NCBI GenBank assembly: GCA_003133245.1
Contig: PKWM01000048.1
Span: forward strand, 148,165 to 212,164
Source: Rhodoferax sp.
Lineage (GTDB): Bacteria > Pseudomonadota > Gammaproteobacteria > Burkholderiales > Burkholderiaceae_C
Direction: 5' to 3'
DNA length: 64,000 nt
Positions 19,012 through 28,182 of the stretch are shown here, one piece after another; position 1 is the stretch's first letter; each line of letters starts with the position of its first letter. Under the pieces are notes generated by a model. It saw nothing but the letters and a program-made list of their open reading frames with translations. It had not been told where the DNA came from and made no database searches. A program made the translations under genes and the position numbers.

Positions 19012-20499
19012 ATGAACTTACAAAAACCAGAATCTCCGTGGTCAGGCAGAGGTCATTTCACCACGCTGGCGCTGGCCGCTGCGTTTACCATGGCACTCGC
19101 AGTTACGTCAAGCGGCTGCGCCTCCGGGTCGCCCAAGACCCAGGAATTACCCGAAATAGCGCTGCCCGCAACTTGGTCAACAGCGGCATCACCCACCACA
19201 TTCAACAGCGTCATCTCTGGTGTTGTCCCCGCGACTTCACTGGCTCAGTGGTGGCAAAAATTCAACGACCCGCTGCTGAGCACACTGGTCACAAATGCAT
19301 TGCAGGCCAACACCACTGTCCGCTCGGCGCAGGCAGCGTTGAGACAATCGCGCGCCCTGCGCGACGTGCAAGCTGCGGGCCTGCTGCCCGGCGTGTCGGC
19401 CTCCGCGTCGGCAGGGCGCAGCAAGTCCGGCGGTTTTGAGGCCAGCAACAGCTTCAGTGTGGGACTGGATGCCAGCTGGGAACCCGATATTTTTGGTGGC
19501 AAGCGCAGCGCACTGAACGCCAGCGAGGCCGACGCACTGGCGGCAGAAAGTTCTCTGGCGGATGTGCAGGTGTCGATGGCCGCTGAGGTGGCGCTGGCCT
19601 ACATCCAGCTGCGCGGCCAGCAGGCGCAACTGCTGATCGCCCAGAACAATCTCACCAGCCAGCAAGAAACTCTGCAAATTACCGATTGGCGGGCACAGGC
19701 CGGGCTGATCACCTCTCTTGAAGTGGAACAGGCACGCACCGCCAGCGAGCAAACCGGCGCCCAGATTCCCACCCTGGAGGCCAGCATCGCCAAGACCCGG
19801 CACGCGCTGGCAGTCCTGACGGGCCAGCCACCGGCGGCGCTGGAAATGCTGTTGGCCCCGTCCCAACCGGTACCTGAAGCGGCGCAAGATCTGGCCCTGA
19901 GTATTCCAGCGCAAACCTTGCGCCAACGTCCGGATGTTCGTGCCGCAGAACACCGCATCAGTGCAGCGCTGGCACGTGTGTCAGTGGCGGACGCGGCGCG
20001 CTACCCAAGCTTTTCCATCAGTGGATCGGTCGGATTGAATGCCCTGACGCTCGGCGCGCTCAGCAACGGCGCATCCGTGGTCAGCGCCTTGCTGGGCAGT
20101 GTTTCGGTGCCCCTGTTTGATGGCGGCGCCGCCAGGGCTCAGGTGCGGGCGCAGGAAGCGGCGCTGGAACAGGCGCGCATCGCCTACCAGTCCGTCGTAT
20201 TGACTGCCTTGCAGGATGTCGAAGATGCGCTGGTGGCCTTGGCTGGCGATCGCGCGCGCCTGACTCACCTGAAAAGTGCCGCCACTGCGGCGGGCAATGC
20301 AGACCTGCTGGCACAGAATCGCTACAGCAGTGGTTTGATTGACTTCCAGACCGTGCTGCAAACCCAGCGCACGCTGTTCACCGCGCAAGACAGTGTGGCC
20401 AGTACCAGTGCCGACGTCGGCGCCGACCATGTGCGTCTCTACAAGGCACTGGGCGGCGGTTGGAACACCGAAAATATCACAAGGACATCGACGTTATGA
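19012..20499 (+). CDS. NodT/OprM-family outer-membrane efflux lipoprotein
   Basis: 495 residues. The N-terminal signal ends in a lipobox (AVTSSGC, Cys at about residue 36). The body has the two TolC-type repeats with long alpha-hairpins, for example QWWQKFNDPLLSTLVTNAL, ASWEPDIFGGKRSALNASEA, LRQRPDVRAAEHRI and SVPLFDGGAARAQVRAQE. It forms the outer-membrane tunnel of a tripartite efflux pump. It is the first gene of a four-gene operon; the next gene starts inside its stop codon (ATGA). The substrate is unknown. Confidence 0.93.
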   Translation: MNLQKPESPWSGRGHFTTLALAAAFTMALAVTSSGCASGSPKTQELPEIALPATWSTAASPTTFNSVISGVVPATSLAQWWQKFNDPLLSTLVTNALQANTTVRSAQAALRQSRALRDVQAAGLLPGVSASASAGRSKSGGFEASNSFSVGLDASWEPDIFGGKRSALNASEADALAAESSLADVQVSMAAEVALAYIQLRGQQAQLLIAQNNLTSQQETLQITDWRAQAGLITSLEVEQARTASEQTGAQIPTLEASIAKTRHALAVLTGQPPAALEMLLAPSQPVPEAAQDLALSIPAQTLRQRPDVRAAEHRISAALARVSVADAARYPSFSISGSVGLNALTLGALSNGASVVSALLGSVSVPLFDGGAARAQVRAQEAALEQARIAYQSVVLTALQDVEDALVALAGDRARLTHLKSAATAAGNADLLAQNRYSSGLIDFQTVLQTQRTLFTAQDSVASTSADVGADHVRLYKALGGGWNTENITRTSTL

Positions 20500-21884
20500 A
20501 CGCACCCAACCCCGCCGCTACGGTGATACCGTCTGCCGTACCGGCCAACACGCCCGCCGACACACCCAACGCAAACGGCGCCACTGAAGTCCCCGCCAAG
20601 ACCGACCTCGCGACCCTTCTCGACGAGCCTGTAGCGCAAGCCTGGTATCGGCGCCGCACACTGTGGGTCGGCCTGGTGCTGGTGCTGCTGGCTGGCGCCG
20701 GTCTGTGGTGGTGGCTGGCACGTCAGGCCGCCAATGCAGCGCCCAGTTACACCACCCAGACCGTGGCGCGCGGCAACCTCACACTCACCGTCACCGCCAA
20801 CGGAACGATCCAGCCGACGCGCTCGATCAACATCGGCAGTGAGCTCTCGGGCACCGTGCTCAAGGTCAACGTGGACGTCAATGACCAGATCAAGAAGGGC
20901 CAGGTGCTGGTCGAACTGGACCCCGCCAAGTTGCGCGACCAGGTCCTGCGCTCACAGGCCTCGCTCGCGGCCGCCAAAGCCAAGGTCGAGCAGACCGCCG
21001 CCACGATTAAGGAAGCGACCGCGACTTTGAACCGGCTCGAAGAGGTGGCACGCGCATCCGGCGGCAAGGTGCCGGCCAAGACCGAGCTCGATGTCGCCCA
21101 TGCCACGCTGGACCGTGCCCTTGCCGACGATGCCAGCGCTCGCGCTGGCGTTAGCGACGCACAGGCGGCGTTGTCCACCGACCAGATCAACCTGTCCAAG
21201 GCATCGATCAGCGCGCCAGCCGATGGCGTGGTGCTGACCCGCGCCGTCGACCCCGGCAACGCAGTGGCCGCATCATTGCAGGCGGTGACGCTTTTCACGG
21301 TGGCCGAAGACCTTGCCAAGCTGCGCCTGTGGGTTTATGTGGACGAGGCCGACGTGGGCGCGGTCAAGATCGGGCAGAACGCCACCTTCACCGTCAGCGC
21401 CTACCCGACCCGCAAGTTCCCGGCACGCATCACCCGCGTCGGCTTTGGATCCACCATCACGGACAACGTCGTCACCTACCTCACTTACCTGGACGTGGAC
21501 AACACCGATCTGAGCCTGCGACCGGGCATGACCGCTACTGCCACCATCACCGCCATGCAGCGCAACGATGTGCTGTTGGTGCCCAACGCGGCGCTGCGCT
21601 TTACACCGGCCACGGCGACGGCAGGTGCGCCGGCCAAGAAAGGAATCGCGTCGAGTCTGGTGCCCAGCATACCGCGCAGCAGCACGCGCAAATCGGCCGC
21701 AACGGGCGCCAGTACCGCAGCCGCAAAACAAGTGTGGGTGTTGCCCAAGGACGGCAAGGGCGACGCTGTCGCCGTGGCTGTGACACCGGGCATCAGCGAC
21801 GGCCGCATGACCGAGATCACGGGCGGCGAACTGGTGGTCGGCATGGAAGTGATCACCGACCAGAAGACGGCGGCAGGCAAATGA
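20496..21884 (+). CDS. macA: MacA-like periplasmic adaptor (membrane fusion) protein
   Basis: 462 residues from the ATG at 20496, which overlaps the upstream stop; an in-frame extension 12 codons longer is less likely. One membrane anchor lies at about 55-75 (LWVGLVLVLLAGAGLWWWLA). Next come the lipoyl halves (GTVLKVNVDVNDQIKKGQVL; SAPADGVVLTRAVDPGNAV), an alpha-hairpin between them, and the beta-barrel domain (VYVDEADVGAVKIGQ). It links the inner-membrane MacB-type transporter to the outer-membrane tunnel. Its C-terminal region contains an Ala/Ser/Thr-rich insert. Its stop overlaps the ATPase start as ATGA. Confidence 0.92.
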   Translation: MNAPNPAATVIPSAVPANTPADTPNANGATEVPAKTDLATLLDEPVAQAWYRRRTLWVGLVLVLLAGAGLWWWLARQAANAAPSYTTQTVARGNLTLTVTANGTIQPTRSINIGSELSGTVLKVNVDVNDQIKKGQVLVELDPAKLRDQVLRSQASLAAAKAKVEQTAATIKEATATLNRLEEVARASGGKVPAKTELDVAHATLDRALADDASARAGVSDAQAALSTDQINLSKASISAPADGVVLTRAVDPGNAVAASLQAVTLFTVAEDLAKLRLWVYVDEADVGAVKIGQNATFTVSAYPTRKFPARITRVGFGSTITDNVVTYLTYLDVDNTDLSLRPGMTATATITAMQRNDVLLVPNAALRFTPATATAGAPAKKGIASSLVPSIPRSSTRKSAATGASTAAAKQVWVLPKDGKGDAVAVAVTPGISDGRMTEITGGELVVGMEVITDQKTAAGK

Positions 21885-22636
21885 GCGAACTGCTCATCAG
21901 CCTGCGCGGCGTGACAAAAAAATATGGCATCGGCGCGACCGAACTGATGGCACTCAAGGGCATCGACCTGGACATCACGGCCGGCGAGTTCGTTGCCATC
22001 ATGGGGCCCAGCGGTTCGGGAAAATCCACCGCCATGAACATCCTGGGCTGCCTGGACACACCCAGCGCCGGGCAGTACCTCTTCAAGGGAGCGCATGTGG
22101 AGGCGCTCTTGCGCGATCAACGCGCACGGCTGCGCCGGCGCTACCTGGGCTTCGTTTTCCAGGGCTTCAATCTGCTGGCACGCACGTCGGCGCAGGAGAA
22201 CGTGGAACTGCCCTTGCTGTACCGCGGTGACAGCGCGAGCGTGCGGCGCAAAGCCGCGGCCCAGGCGCTCGAGTCGGTCGGTCTGGGCGGCTGGGAACAC
22301 CATACGCCGGCTGAACTTTCGGGCGGCCAGCAGCAGCGTGTGGCGATCGCACGCGCCATCGCCACCGCCCCGGCGGTGGTGCTGGCCGACGAGCCTACCG
22401 GCAACCTCGACACCCAGCGCAGTCATGAGATCATGGGACTGCTGTTGGCCCTGAACCGGGACCACGGCATCACCGTGCTGATGGTGACGCACGAGCCCGA
22501 CATGGCGGCCTATGCGCGCCGGCTGGTGCACTTTCTCGATGGCCAAATCTCGCGCGATGTGCCCAATCCGCACCCCGTGACCGCCGTGACCGCCGCGCCC
22601 GTTGAGCCCGCTTCCGTCGTTGCGGAGGCTACCTGA
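21881..22636 (+). CDS. MacB/LolD-type ABC transporter ATP-binding protein
   Basis: 251 residues from the ATG at 21881 (ATGA overlap with the adaptor gene). It has Walker A (GPSGSGKS, about 45-52), the Q-loop in [12 protein letters not shown], the signature [16 protein letters not shown], Walker B ([12 protein letters not shown]) and an H-loop ([12 protein letters not shown]). Here the ATPase is a separate protein rather than fused to the permease as in E. coli MacB. The C-terminus has a short Thr/Ala/Val-rich tail. It powers the efflux pump from the cytoplasmic side. Confidence 0.95.
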   Translation: MSELLISLRGVTKKYGIGATELMALKGIDLDITAGEFVAIMGPSGSGKSTAMNILGCLDTPSAGQYLFKGAHVEALLRDQRARLRRRYLGFVFQGFNLLARTSAQENVELPLLYRGDSASVRRKAAAQALESVGLGGWEHHTPAELSGGQQQRVAIARAIATAPAVVLADEPTGNLDTQRSHEIMGLLLALNRDHGITVLMVTHEPDMAAYARRLVHFLDGQISRDVPNPHPVTAVTAAPVEPASVVAEAT

Positions 22637-23856
22637 TGCTGCTCAGTAGCCTGCTTCTGGCGCTGCGCTCGATCCAACGCAACCTGCTGCGCTCGTTCCT
22701 GACCATTCTCGGCATCGTGATCGGCGTCAGTGCGGTGATCACGATGGTCACGCTGGGCAACGGCGCCACGCAGGCGGTGCAAACCCAGATCTCGAGCCTG
22801 GGCAGCAACCTGTTGATGGTGCGGCTCGGCCAGCGCCAGGGGCCCGGCGGAGGCGGCGGAGCCAGCACGCCTCAGTTCAAGGAGGCGGATGCCACGGCCA
22901 TTCAGGACGAGATCGGTGGTATCGCTGCGGCGGCGCCCGAGGGGCGGGCCGCCGTCACGGTGGTCGGCAACGGTCGCAACTGGGCCACCAGTGTGGTCGG
23001 CAGCACCAACCTCTGGTTCGACATCGGTAATTGGAAACTGGCGTCCGGCCGCATGTTCACAGACGACGAACAAACTGCGGGCTCCGCCGTCTGCATCATC
23101 GGCGAAACGGTGCGGCGCGAAATTTACGGCGGCACGGCAGGCCAGACCGGGTTGGGCGAGCAATTGCGCATCAAACAGTTTTCCTGCAATGTGGTGGGCG
23201 TGCTAGCGTCCAAGGGCCAAGGGGGCATGGGCAACGACCAGGACGACACGGTGGTGGTGCCCTTGCACACCTTGCAGCGCCGCGTCACCGGCAATCAGCG
23301 CTTGCCCACCTTGTTGGTATCGATGCAGGACGGCAGCGACAGCACCCGGCTCAAGGCCAGCCTGCGTGAGCTCCTGCGCGAACGCCGCAAACTCGCCGAG
23401 GGCGACGATGACAACTTCAATATTCTGGACACGCAGCAAATTGCCGACGCGCTGTCAGGCACAACCAAGGTCATGACCACCTTGCTCGGAGCGGTGGCGG
23501 CGGTGAGCCTGCTGGTGGGCGGCATCGGCATCATGAACATCATGCTTGTGAGCGTGACCGAGCGCACCCGCGAGATCGGCCTGCGCCTGGCCATCGGCGC
23601 GCTCGAGCGCGAGGTGTTATTGCAGTTTCTGATTGAAGCGGTCGCGTTGTCAGCCCTGGGCGGCCTGGTGGGCATCGTTATTGCCACCGCCGCGTCCTGG
23701 GGGCTGGCCAGCGTGATGGGTGTGCCCTACCTGTTTAACATTTCGATCAACCTGTTGTCGTTGGTGTTCTCCGCCGCCATCGGTGTCGTGTTTGGCTACT
23801 TTCCGGCCAGACGCGCCGCCCGCATGGACCCAATCGAAGCGCTGCGGCACGAATAG
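22636..23856 (+). CDS. MacB-like ABC transporter permease (FtsX family)
   Basis: 406 residues. The start shares one base with the preceding stop (TGATG). One N-terminal membrane helix is followed by a large periplasmic MacB-PCD domain (about 50-280, with a Gly-rich patch near GQRQGPGGGGG). Three C-terminal helices form the FtsX domain, with GGIGIMNIMLVSVTERTREI and a final PARRAARMDPIEALRHE. With the split ATPase it makes a MacB-type mechanotransmission pump working with MacA and a TolC-like protein. Likely substrates are toxins, peptides or antibiotics; none can be named from sequence. Confidence 0.93.
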   Translation: MLLSSLLLALRSIQRNLLRSFLTILGIVIGVSAVITMVTLGNGATQAVQTQISSLGSNLLMVRLGQRQGPGGGGGASTPQFKEADATAIQDEIGGIAAAAPEGRAAVTVVGNGRNWATSVVGSTNLWFDIGNWKLASGRMFTDDEQTAGSAVCIIGETVRREIYGGTAGQTGLGEQLRIKQFSCNVVGVLASKGQGGMGNDQDDTVVVPLHTLQRRVTGNQRLPTLLVSMQDGSDSTRLKASLRELLRERRKLAEGDDDNFNILDTQQIADALSGTTKVMTTLLGAVAAVSLLVGGIGIMNIMLVSVTERTREIGLRLAIGALEREVLLQFLIEAVALSALGGLVGIVIATAASWGLASVMGVPYLFNISINLLSLVFSAAIGVVFGYFPARRAARMDPIEALRHE

Positions 23857-23873
23857 CCGCTGTTATGCCGCCC

Positions 23874-23945
23874 TTAATGCGCAGACACGGCATTGAGCTT
23901 GACACCCAATGCTGCCAGTAATTTCAACATTGTGTCGCCACATTG
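23874..23945 (-). pseudogene. 3' remnant of an antidote (XRE-type antitoxin) gene
   Basis: About 23 codons on the minus strand, ending DTMLKLLAALGVKLNAVSAH before TAA at 23874-23876, resemble the C-terminus of addiction-module antidote (TIGR02684-type) proteins. Nothing upstream extends the homology and no toxin is next to it, so it appears to be a deletion remnant. It starts 17 bases after the macB-like stop, at the border of the AT-richer island. Confidence 0.4.
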
Positions 23946-23993
23946 CCATAGCCGTCCCGATCACGCCATCACAACCTGCGTATTGATAACGCC

Positions 23994-24524
23994 CTATTGG
24001 CATTTCATACCGCCCCGTATCCACTCCCTGACTTGCTCCTTCCAAATCTTTAGCCCTCCTTTCGCCAGATCTTTTTCTTTGGTTCCATCGGGAAGCGTAC
24101 CGCTCTTCGGGGTGGCGCCTTCTATGCCCCACAGTACGCGAGGATCTTCGAAGAGATGGAGTTCCAGATCTCGCGCTATTTTTGTATTGTTTTTGAACTT
24201 TGCGTTTAATGATGCCTTGGTGGCTTCGCACGTCTGCTGCGCGTTCATCCCCGACATATATAGGCCGGGTCGCGCGAACCATTCGTCGGCATTCTTGAAC
24301 CCGGTCACCTCCTGCGTATGGCACAGGACGCACATCTCGGAAGTCCGTCCCTTATGGCTCGTGAAGGCATGGCCGCTTCGCTCCTTTTCGAAGAAATCGT
24401 GGCAGGTCGTGCAGCCCTTGACCTGGAATTTGGCGAACAGGTGGTCACTGAACTTGGTGTCGCCGGCCAGGGAAGAAACACTCCAAACCATAAAAACAAT
24501 TACAGAGAATATTCGGATCTTCAT
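23994..24524 (-). CDS. Exported c-type cytochrome with two haem motifs
   Basis: 176 residues. The signal peptide (MKIRIFSVIVFMVWSVSSLAG) is followed by two haem-attachment motifs, CTTCH (about 38-42) and CVLCH (about 66-70). The C-terminal half has no further CxxCH and ends WIRGGMKCQ. It should be a periplasmic electron carrier or a haem subunit. I do not recognise a named family. Base composition is clearly lower in GC than its neighbours and codon use is less biased; it sits alone between the efflux operon and ffs/dnaX beside an antidote remnant. Recent acquisition is likely. Confidence 0.75.
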   Translation of the reverse strand: MKIRIFSVIVFMVWSVSSLAGDTKFSDHLFAKFQVKGCTTCHDFFEKERSGHAFTSHKGRTSEMCVLCHTQEVTGFKNADEWFARPGLYMSGMNAQQTCEATKASLNAKFKNNTKIARDLELHLFEDPRVLWGIEGATPKSGTLPDGTKEKDLAKGGLKIWKEQVREWIRGGMKCQ

Positions 24525-25002
24525 CTCGTCTTCCCATGAACTAAATAATTATTCATACGTATTTTGAACAGCTCATCGAGCTGTAACGGGATGTTGTATT
24601 GTCACACGTGCTCTCCGCGCTCAATGCTTCGTAACCTGAGATGACGTAGGAAAAAAGGGGCCAGGATCGCATTAAATAAAACAATAGCAGTTCAGGCAAC
24701 CCGTTTGGCGCCGATGCCGTGTTGTATGAATAAATTAGGTTTTGAGTGTGCTACCGACAGTCTGCGCCAATGCGGCAAGCTTCTCAACGACGCGTGCCAC
24801 CGAATCAGTGGGCACAATTTTCCGGTTGCAGTGATGATCATGTCGCGCCACTTGGCTAATGAAATTCTAAAACAAGCTGGCATCAAACAGAAAATTTGAA
24901 ATGAAAGACCGAATACGTGAACAGCGCAGCAACGGTCACCGTAGAGTTTGACTACCGGATGGTGGCCAAGGACGGCGCCGACTGTAGCGGCGGGATCGCA
25001 TA
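24525..25002. other. AT-richer intergenic region between cytochrome and SRP RNA genes
   Basis: About 480 bases. A small inverted repeat (ACAGCTC/GAGCTGT with an ATC loop, 24568-24584) lies in the probable promoter region of the cytochrome gene. A plus-strand frame at 24705-24899 (64 codons) has no recognisable family and no ribosome-binding site; I do not call it a gene. No other feature was seen. Confidence 0.4.
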
Positions 25003-25110
25003 AAAAAAGAGGTTGACGAGCCTTGACCCCGGCACTGGCTCTGCAGTTAGGGCTGCTTGGTTCCCCACCTGACCCGGTTGGCCGCTTTACCATGCGGGAA
25101 GGCCCGTCGG
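25003..25110 (-). ncRNA. ffs: Signal recognition particle RNA (4.5S type)
   Basis: The minus strand carries the conserved SRP RNA tip, with GGTCAGGTGGGGAACC followed by AAGCAGCC, equivalent to the GGTCAGGTCCGGAAGGAAGCAGCC region of E. coli 4.5S RNA. The ends pair perfectly over 10 bp (GACGGGCCTT at 25108-25099 with AAGGCTCGTC at 25024-25015). A T-run after the stem (25002-25008) acts as terminator. The length of about 100 nt fits the small bacterial form that binds Ffh. It lies divergently beside dnaX, a common neighbour in betaproteobacteria. Exact ends are estimates. Confidence 0.93.
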
Positions 25111-25115
25111 TTCGC

Positions 25116-25121
25116 ATTGTA
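25116..25121 (-). promoter_or_regulatory. -10 box of ffs
   Basis: TACAAT on the minus strand lies 6-7 bases before the first paired base of the SRP RNA, the right place for a -10. The -35 is poor, and this space is shared with the dnaX upstream region. Confidence 0.55.
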
Positions 25122-25167
25122 GGCGACAGAACTTTTTTGCGCTGGCTCACACTTTAGAATCAGCCCC

Positions 25168-26988
25168 ATGTCTTACCTCGTGCTCGCCCGCAAATACCGA
25201 CCCCGCAATTTCTCCGAGTTGGTGGGACAGGATCACGTGGTCAAGGCGCTCAGCAATGCGTTGACCACGCAGCGGCTGCACCACGCTTACCTGTTTACCG
25301 GTACGCGCGGCGTCGGCAAGACCACGATCTCACGCATTCTGGCCAAATCGCTGAACTGCCAGGGCGCCGACGGCACCGGCTCCATCACCGCAACGCCGTG
25401 CGGCGTCTGCCCGGCTTGCAGTGACATTGATGCCGGCCGCTTTGTCGATTACACCGAGCTTGACGCCGCCTCTAATCGGGGCGTGGACGAAGTGCAGGCG
25501 CTGCTGGAGCAGGCGGTCTATAAGCCGGTGCAGGGGCGCTTCAAGGTGTTCATGATTGACGAAGTTCACATGCTCACCGGCCACGCCTTTAACGCCATGC
25601 TCAAGACGCTCGAAGAGCCGCCGGCGTATCTGAAATTTGTGCTGGCCACCACCGATCCGCAAAAAGTGCCTGCCACCGTGCTGTCGCGCTGCCTACAGTT
25701 CAACTTGCGCCCGATGGCACCCGAGACCATTGCCGAGCACCTGCAAAAGGTGTTGCAAGTCGAAAACGTGGTGGCGGATGCCGCCTCGCTGCGCTTGCTG
25801 GCGAGAGCGGCGCGCGGTTCCATGCGTGACGCCTTGAGTCTGGCCGACCAGGCCATCTCTTTTGGTGCCGGTCAACTTGAAGAAGCCGGTGTGCGCCAAA
25901 TGCTCGGCAGTGTGGACCGCTCCTACGTGTTTCGTCTGATTGATGCGCTGGCACAGGGTGACGGCAAAACGGTAGTCGAAACGTCTGAGTCTTTGCGCCT
26001 GCACGGCCTGAGCGCTGCCTCCACCCTGGAAGAGATGAGTGCGGTGTTGCAACGCATGGCGGTGTTGCAGGCGGTGCCCAACGCTGGCACTGAGGTCGAT
26101 GAGACCGACCCGGATGCCGCCGACGTGGCCCGCCTAGCCAGACTGATGCCGACAGACGAGACGCAACTGCTCTACAGCATCTGCTTGTACGGTCGCGCCG
26201 AGCTCGGGCTGGCTCCCGATGAATACGCTGCGCTCACCATGGTTTTATTGCGGTTGCTGGCTTTCAAGCCGAGCACCGGCACGGCCAGCGCGGCTCAAAA
26301 AAAAACTCTGACTGATGCCCCGGTAGTGCGGGCGGCTGCGCTAGCCCGACCGGTGCCCGCGTCTTCACCTGCGCCAATGGCACAGGCTTTGCCCACTGCG
26401 TTGGCGTCGGAGCCGGCTGCGTTGGCAGTATCGTCGCTGCCGCCCGGACGCCAGTTGCACGTCCATAGCGCAGCTTCAGCAAGCGATCAAGCCATGGGTG
26501 AAGCCGCACCCTCAGTGAACAAAATAGTCGCCATTCCAGTAAGGGTGCAGGCCGATTCGCGCACGGAGGCGCTGGCGGGTCAATCAGCGCCGCTATTGCT
26601 TCCCTCCGAGGAGGGCGAGTTCTGGCAACGCACGGTGCAGCAGCTGATCGCCAGCGAGGCCATCACCGCCATGGTGCGTGAGCTCGCCTTGCAGTCGCAG
26701 TTGATCGCACGCGACACCGATCAGTGGCTGCTGCGCATCGAGCGTGAGTCGCTCAACCAGAGCGGCAACCGCGACCGCCTTGCAAACGCACTCCAGGGGG
26801 CCGGTCACGCTGTAAGTTTGGCGGTGGAGGTGGGCCGCGTGACAGACAGCCCGGCCAGGCGCAACGCAGCACAAGCAGCTGAGCGGCAGTTGGCCGCTGA
26901 AAAAATCATTTTTGAAGATCCGTTTGTGCAGACCATGATGCGCGATTTTGCGGCGAAAATCGTTCCCGGCAGCATTAAACCAGGTTGA
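25168..26988 (+). CDS. dnaX: DNA polymerase III subunits tau and gamma
   Basis: 606 residues for the full-length (tau) product. Features in order: KYRPRNFSELVGQ, Walker A GTRGVGKTT (about 44-52), zinc-module cysteines (LNCQG, CGVCPAC), Walker B MIDEVHMLT and the SRC sensor (LSRCLQFNL). Domain III ends near residue 365. A linker rich in Ala, Pro and Ser then runs from about 370 to 480, and the C-terminal tau domain (polymerase and helicase contacts) follows. The clamp-loader ATPase subunit acts in the replisome. An A9 run at codons 377-380 sits exactly at the domain III/linker border and can produce a short gamma form. It is followed by ybaB and recR, as in many bacteria. Confidence 0.97.
   Translation: MSYLVLARKYRPRNFSELVGQDHVVKALSNALTTQRLHHAYLFTGTRGVGKTTISRILAKSLNCQGADGTGSITATPCGVCPACSDIDAGRFVDYTELDAASNRGVDEVQALLEQAVYKPVQGRFKVFMIDEVHMLTGHAFNAMLKTLEEPPAYLKFVLATTDPQKVPATVLSRCLQFNLRPMAPETIAEHLQKVLQVENVVADAASLRLLARAARGSMRDALSLADQAISFGAGQLEEAGVRQMLGSVDRSYVFRLIDALAQGDGKTVVETSESLRLHGLSAASTLEEMSAVLQRMAVLQAVPNAGTEVDETDPDAADVARLARLMPTDETQLLYSICLYGRAELGLAPDEYAALTMVLLRLLAFKPSTGTASAAQKKTLTDAPVVRAAALARPVPASSPAPMAQALPTALASEPAALAVSSLPPGRQLHVHSAASASDQAMGEAAPSVNKIVAIPVRVQADSRTEALAGQSAPLLLPSEEGEFWQRTVQQLIASEAITAMVRELALQSQLIARDTDQWLLRIERESLNQSGNRDRLANALQGAGHAVSLAVEVGRVTDSPARRNAAQAAERQLAAEKIIFEDPFVQTMMRDFAAKIVPGSIKPG
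26297..26315 (+). promoter_or_regulatory. Candidate programmed slippage site in dnaX (A9)
   Basis: Nine consecutive As (26297-26305) within codons for Gln-Lys-Lys-Thr. A shift of -1 reaches TGA at 26313-26315 after three codons; +1 reaches TGA at 26309-26311 after one. Either gives a product of about 380-382 residues, the size of gamma (domains I-III). A weak hairpin (CGGGC 26329-26333 with GCCCG 26344-26348) lies downstream. This resembles known dnaX slippage sites in other bacteria. Confidence 0.65.
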
Positions 26989-27015
26989 AATTTTTCAAGG
27001 ATAACTCCAACAACC

Positions 27016-27045
27016 TGGATTGCCGCGCTACGCTCGCAATGACGG
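27016..27045 (+). repeat. Dispersed short repeat, copy 1
   Basis: About 30 bases in the dnaX-ybaB gap, with core GCGCTACGCTCGCAATGACG. A second copy is at 43877-43905 between secA and argJ. It matches the widespread bacterial intergenic repeat family that reads, in reverse, CGTCATTGCGAGCG and following. It lies just upstream of a coding start in both cases. Confidence 0.7.
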
Positions 27046-27097
27046 ATTCAAGTGTCCTAAGGCCTTTCCATTCCAAACACAAACCAAGGAACCAACC

Positions 27098-27430
27098 ATG
27101 TTTAATAAAGGACAACTCGCCGGCCTGATGAAACAGGCACAAGCGATGCAGGACAACATGAAAAAGGCCCAGGACGATCTCGGCAACATTGAAGTGACCG
27201 GTGAATCGGGCGCTGGCCTGGTCAAGGTTTTGATGACCTGCAAGCACGACGTGCGCCGGGTCACGATCGACCCGAGCTTGCTGGCCGAGGACAAAGACAT
27301 GCTGGAAGACCTGGTGGCCGCAGCCTTCAACGCCGCCGTGCGCAAAGCCGAAGACACCACAACCGAGAAAATGGGCAAGATCACGGCGGGGATGCCAGCG
27401 TTGCCCGGTGGCATGAAATTCCCTTTTTGA
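27098..27430 (+). CDS. ybaB: YbaB/EbfC nucleoid-associated protein
   Basis: 110 residues from the ATG at 27098, with AAGGA 7 bases upstream; an open frame upstream passes through the dispersed repeat and is not coding. Family signatures are [34 protein letters not shown] and the C-terminal Gly/Met-rich [12 protein letters not shown]. It is a small dimeric DNA-binding protein of the nucleoid. It lies between dnaX and recR, its standard position. Confidence 0.96.
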   Translation: MFNKGQLAGLMKQAQAMQDNMKKAQDDLGNIEVTGESGAGLVKVLMTCKHDVRRVTIDPSLLAEDKDMLEDLVAAAFNAAVRKAEDTTTEKMGKITAGMPALPGGMKFPF

Positions 27431-27467
27431 TGTAGGCTGCCGAGCAAGCGTGATGCGTCGTTGATCT

Positions 27468-28058
27468 ATGTCCAATGCCAATTCACTTGACGTGCTGATC
27501 CAGGCGCTGCGGCGCTTGCCCGGCGTGGGCGTGAAGTCGGCCTCGCGCATGGCGTTTCACTTGCTGCAGCATGACCGCCATGGCGCTCAGGTCTTGGCGC
27601 GTGCACTTCAGGATGCCTCCGAGAGCATTCGTCATTGCGAGCGCTGCCACACTTTCACGCAGGCCGAGGTTTGCTTCACCTGTCTGGATTCGCGCCGCGA
27701 TGCCACCCAGTTATGCGTGGTGGAGACACCGGCGGATCAGTCGGCGGTCGAGCGCACCGGTGCTTACAAGGGTCTGTACTTTGTGTTGATGGGCAAAATT
27801 AGTCCGCTCGACGGCATTGGCCCCAAAGACATCGGTCTCAAAGGGTTGTTTGATCGAGCTTGCGATGGCATGGTGCAGGAGGTGATTGTTGCGACCAACT
27901 TTACGGCCGAGGGCGAAGCCACTGCCCACGTCATTAACGAAGGGCTCAAAGCCAAGGGTCTGCACCTGACGCGGCTGGCGCGTGGCGTGCCGATCGGCAG
28001 CGAGCTGGAGTACGTCGATCTTGGCACCATTGCGCATGCGCTGGTGGACCGACGCTGA
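27468..28058 (+). CDS. recR: Recombination mediator protein RecR
   Basis: 196 residues. A helix-hairpin-helix ([19 protein letters not shown]) is followed by a four-cysteine zinc finger (HCERCHTF and VCFTCLD), the Toprim domain ([19 protein letters not shown]) and the C-terminal [21 protein letters not shown]. It works with RecF and RecO to load RecA at gaps. The gene starts 37 bases after ybaB in the dnaX-ybaB-recR unit. Confidence 0.97.
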   Translation: MSNANSLDVLIQALRRLPGVGVKSASRMAFHLLQHDRHGAQVLARALQDASESIRHCERCHTFTQAEVCFTCLDSRRDATQLCVVETPADQSAVERTGAYKGLYFVLMGKISPLDGIGPKDIGLKGLFDRACDGMVQEVIVATNFTAEGEATAHVINEGLKAKGLHLTRLARGVPIGSELEYVDLGTIAHALVDRR

Positions 28059-28182
28059 ACTCGATAGGCCGGCTGGGTCCAACAGTAGGTACAAACCCTT
28101 TCGGGGAAGTTACTGATGCGCCAGGGGTCTCGACTGGCTAAGCTCAAGGCTGATCGTACGCAATCTACGCAGCGCAGTCACC

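Noticed and set aside
21485..22573. 362-codon open frame antisense to the efflux ATPase gene
   Set aside because: The plus-strand ATPase has every ABC motif; the antisense frame has none.
24692..25150. 152-codon minus-strand frame upstream of dnaX
   Set aside because: It runs through the SRP RNA gene and its translation has no recognisable domain.
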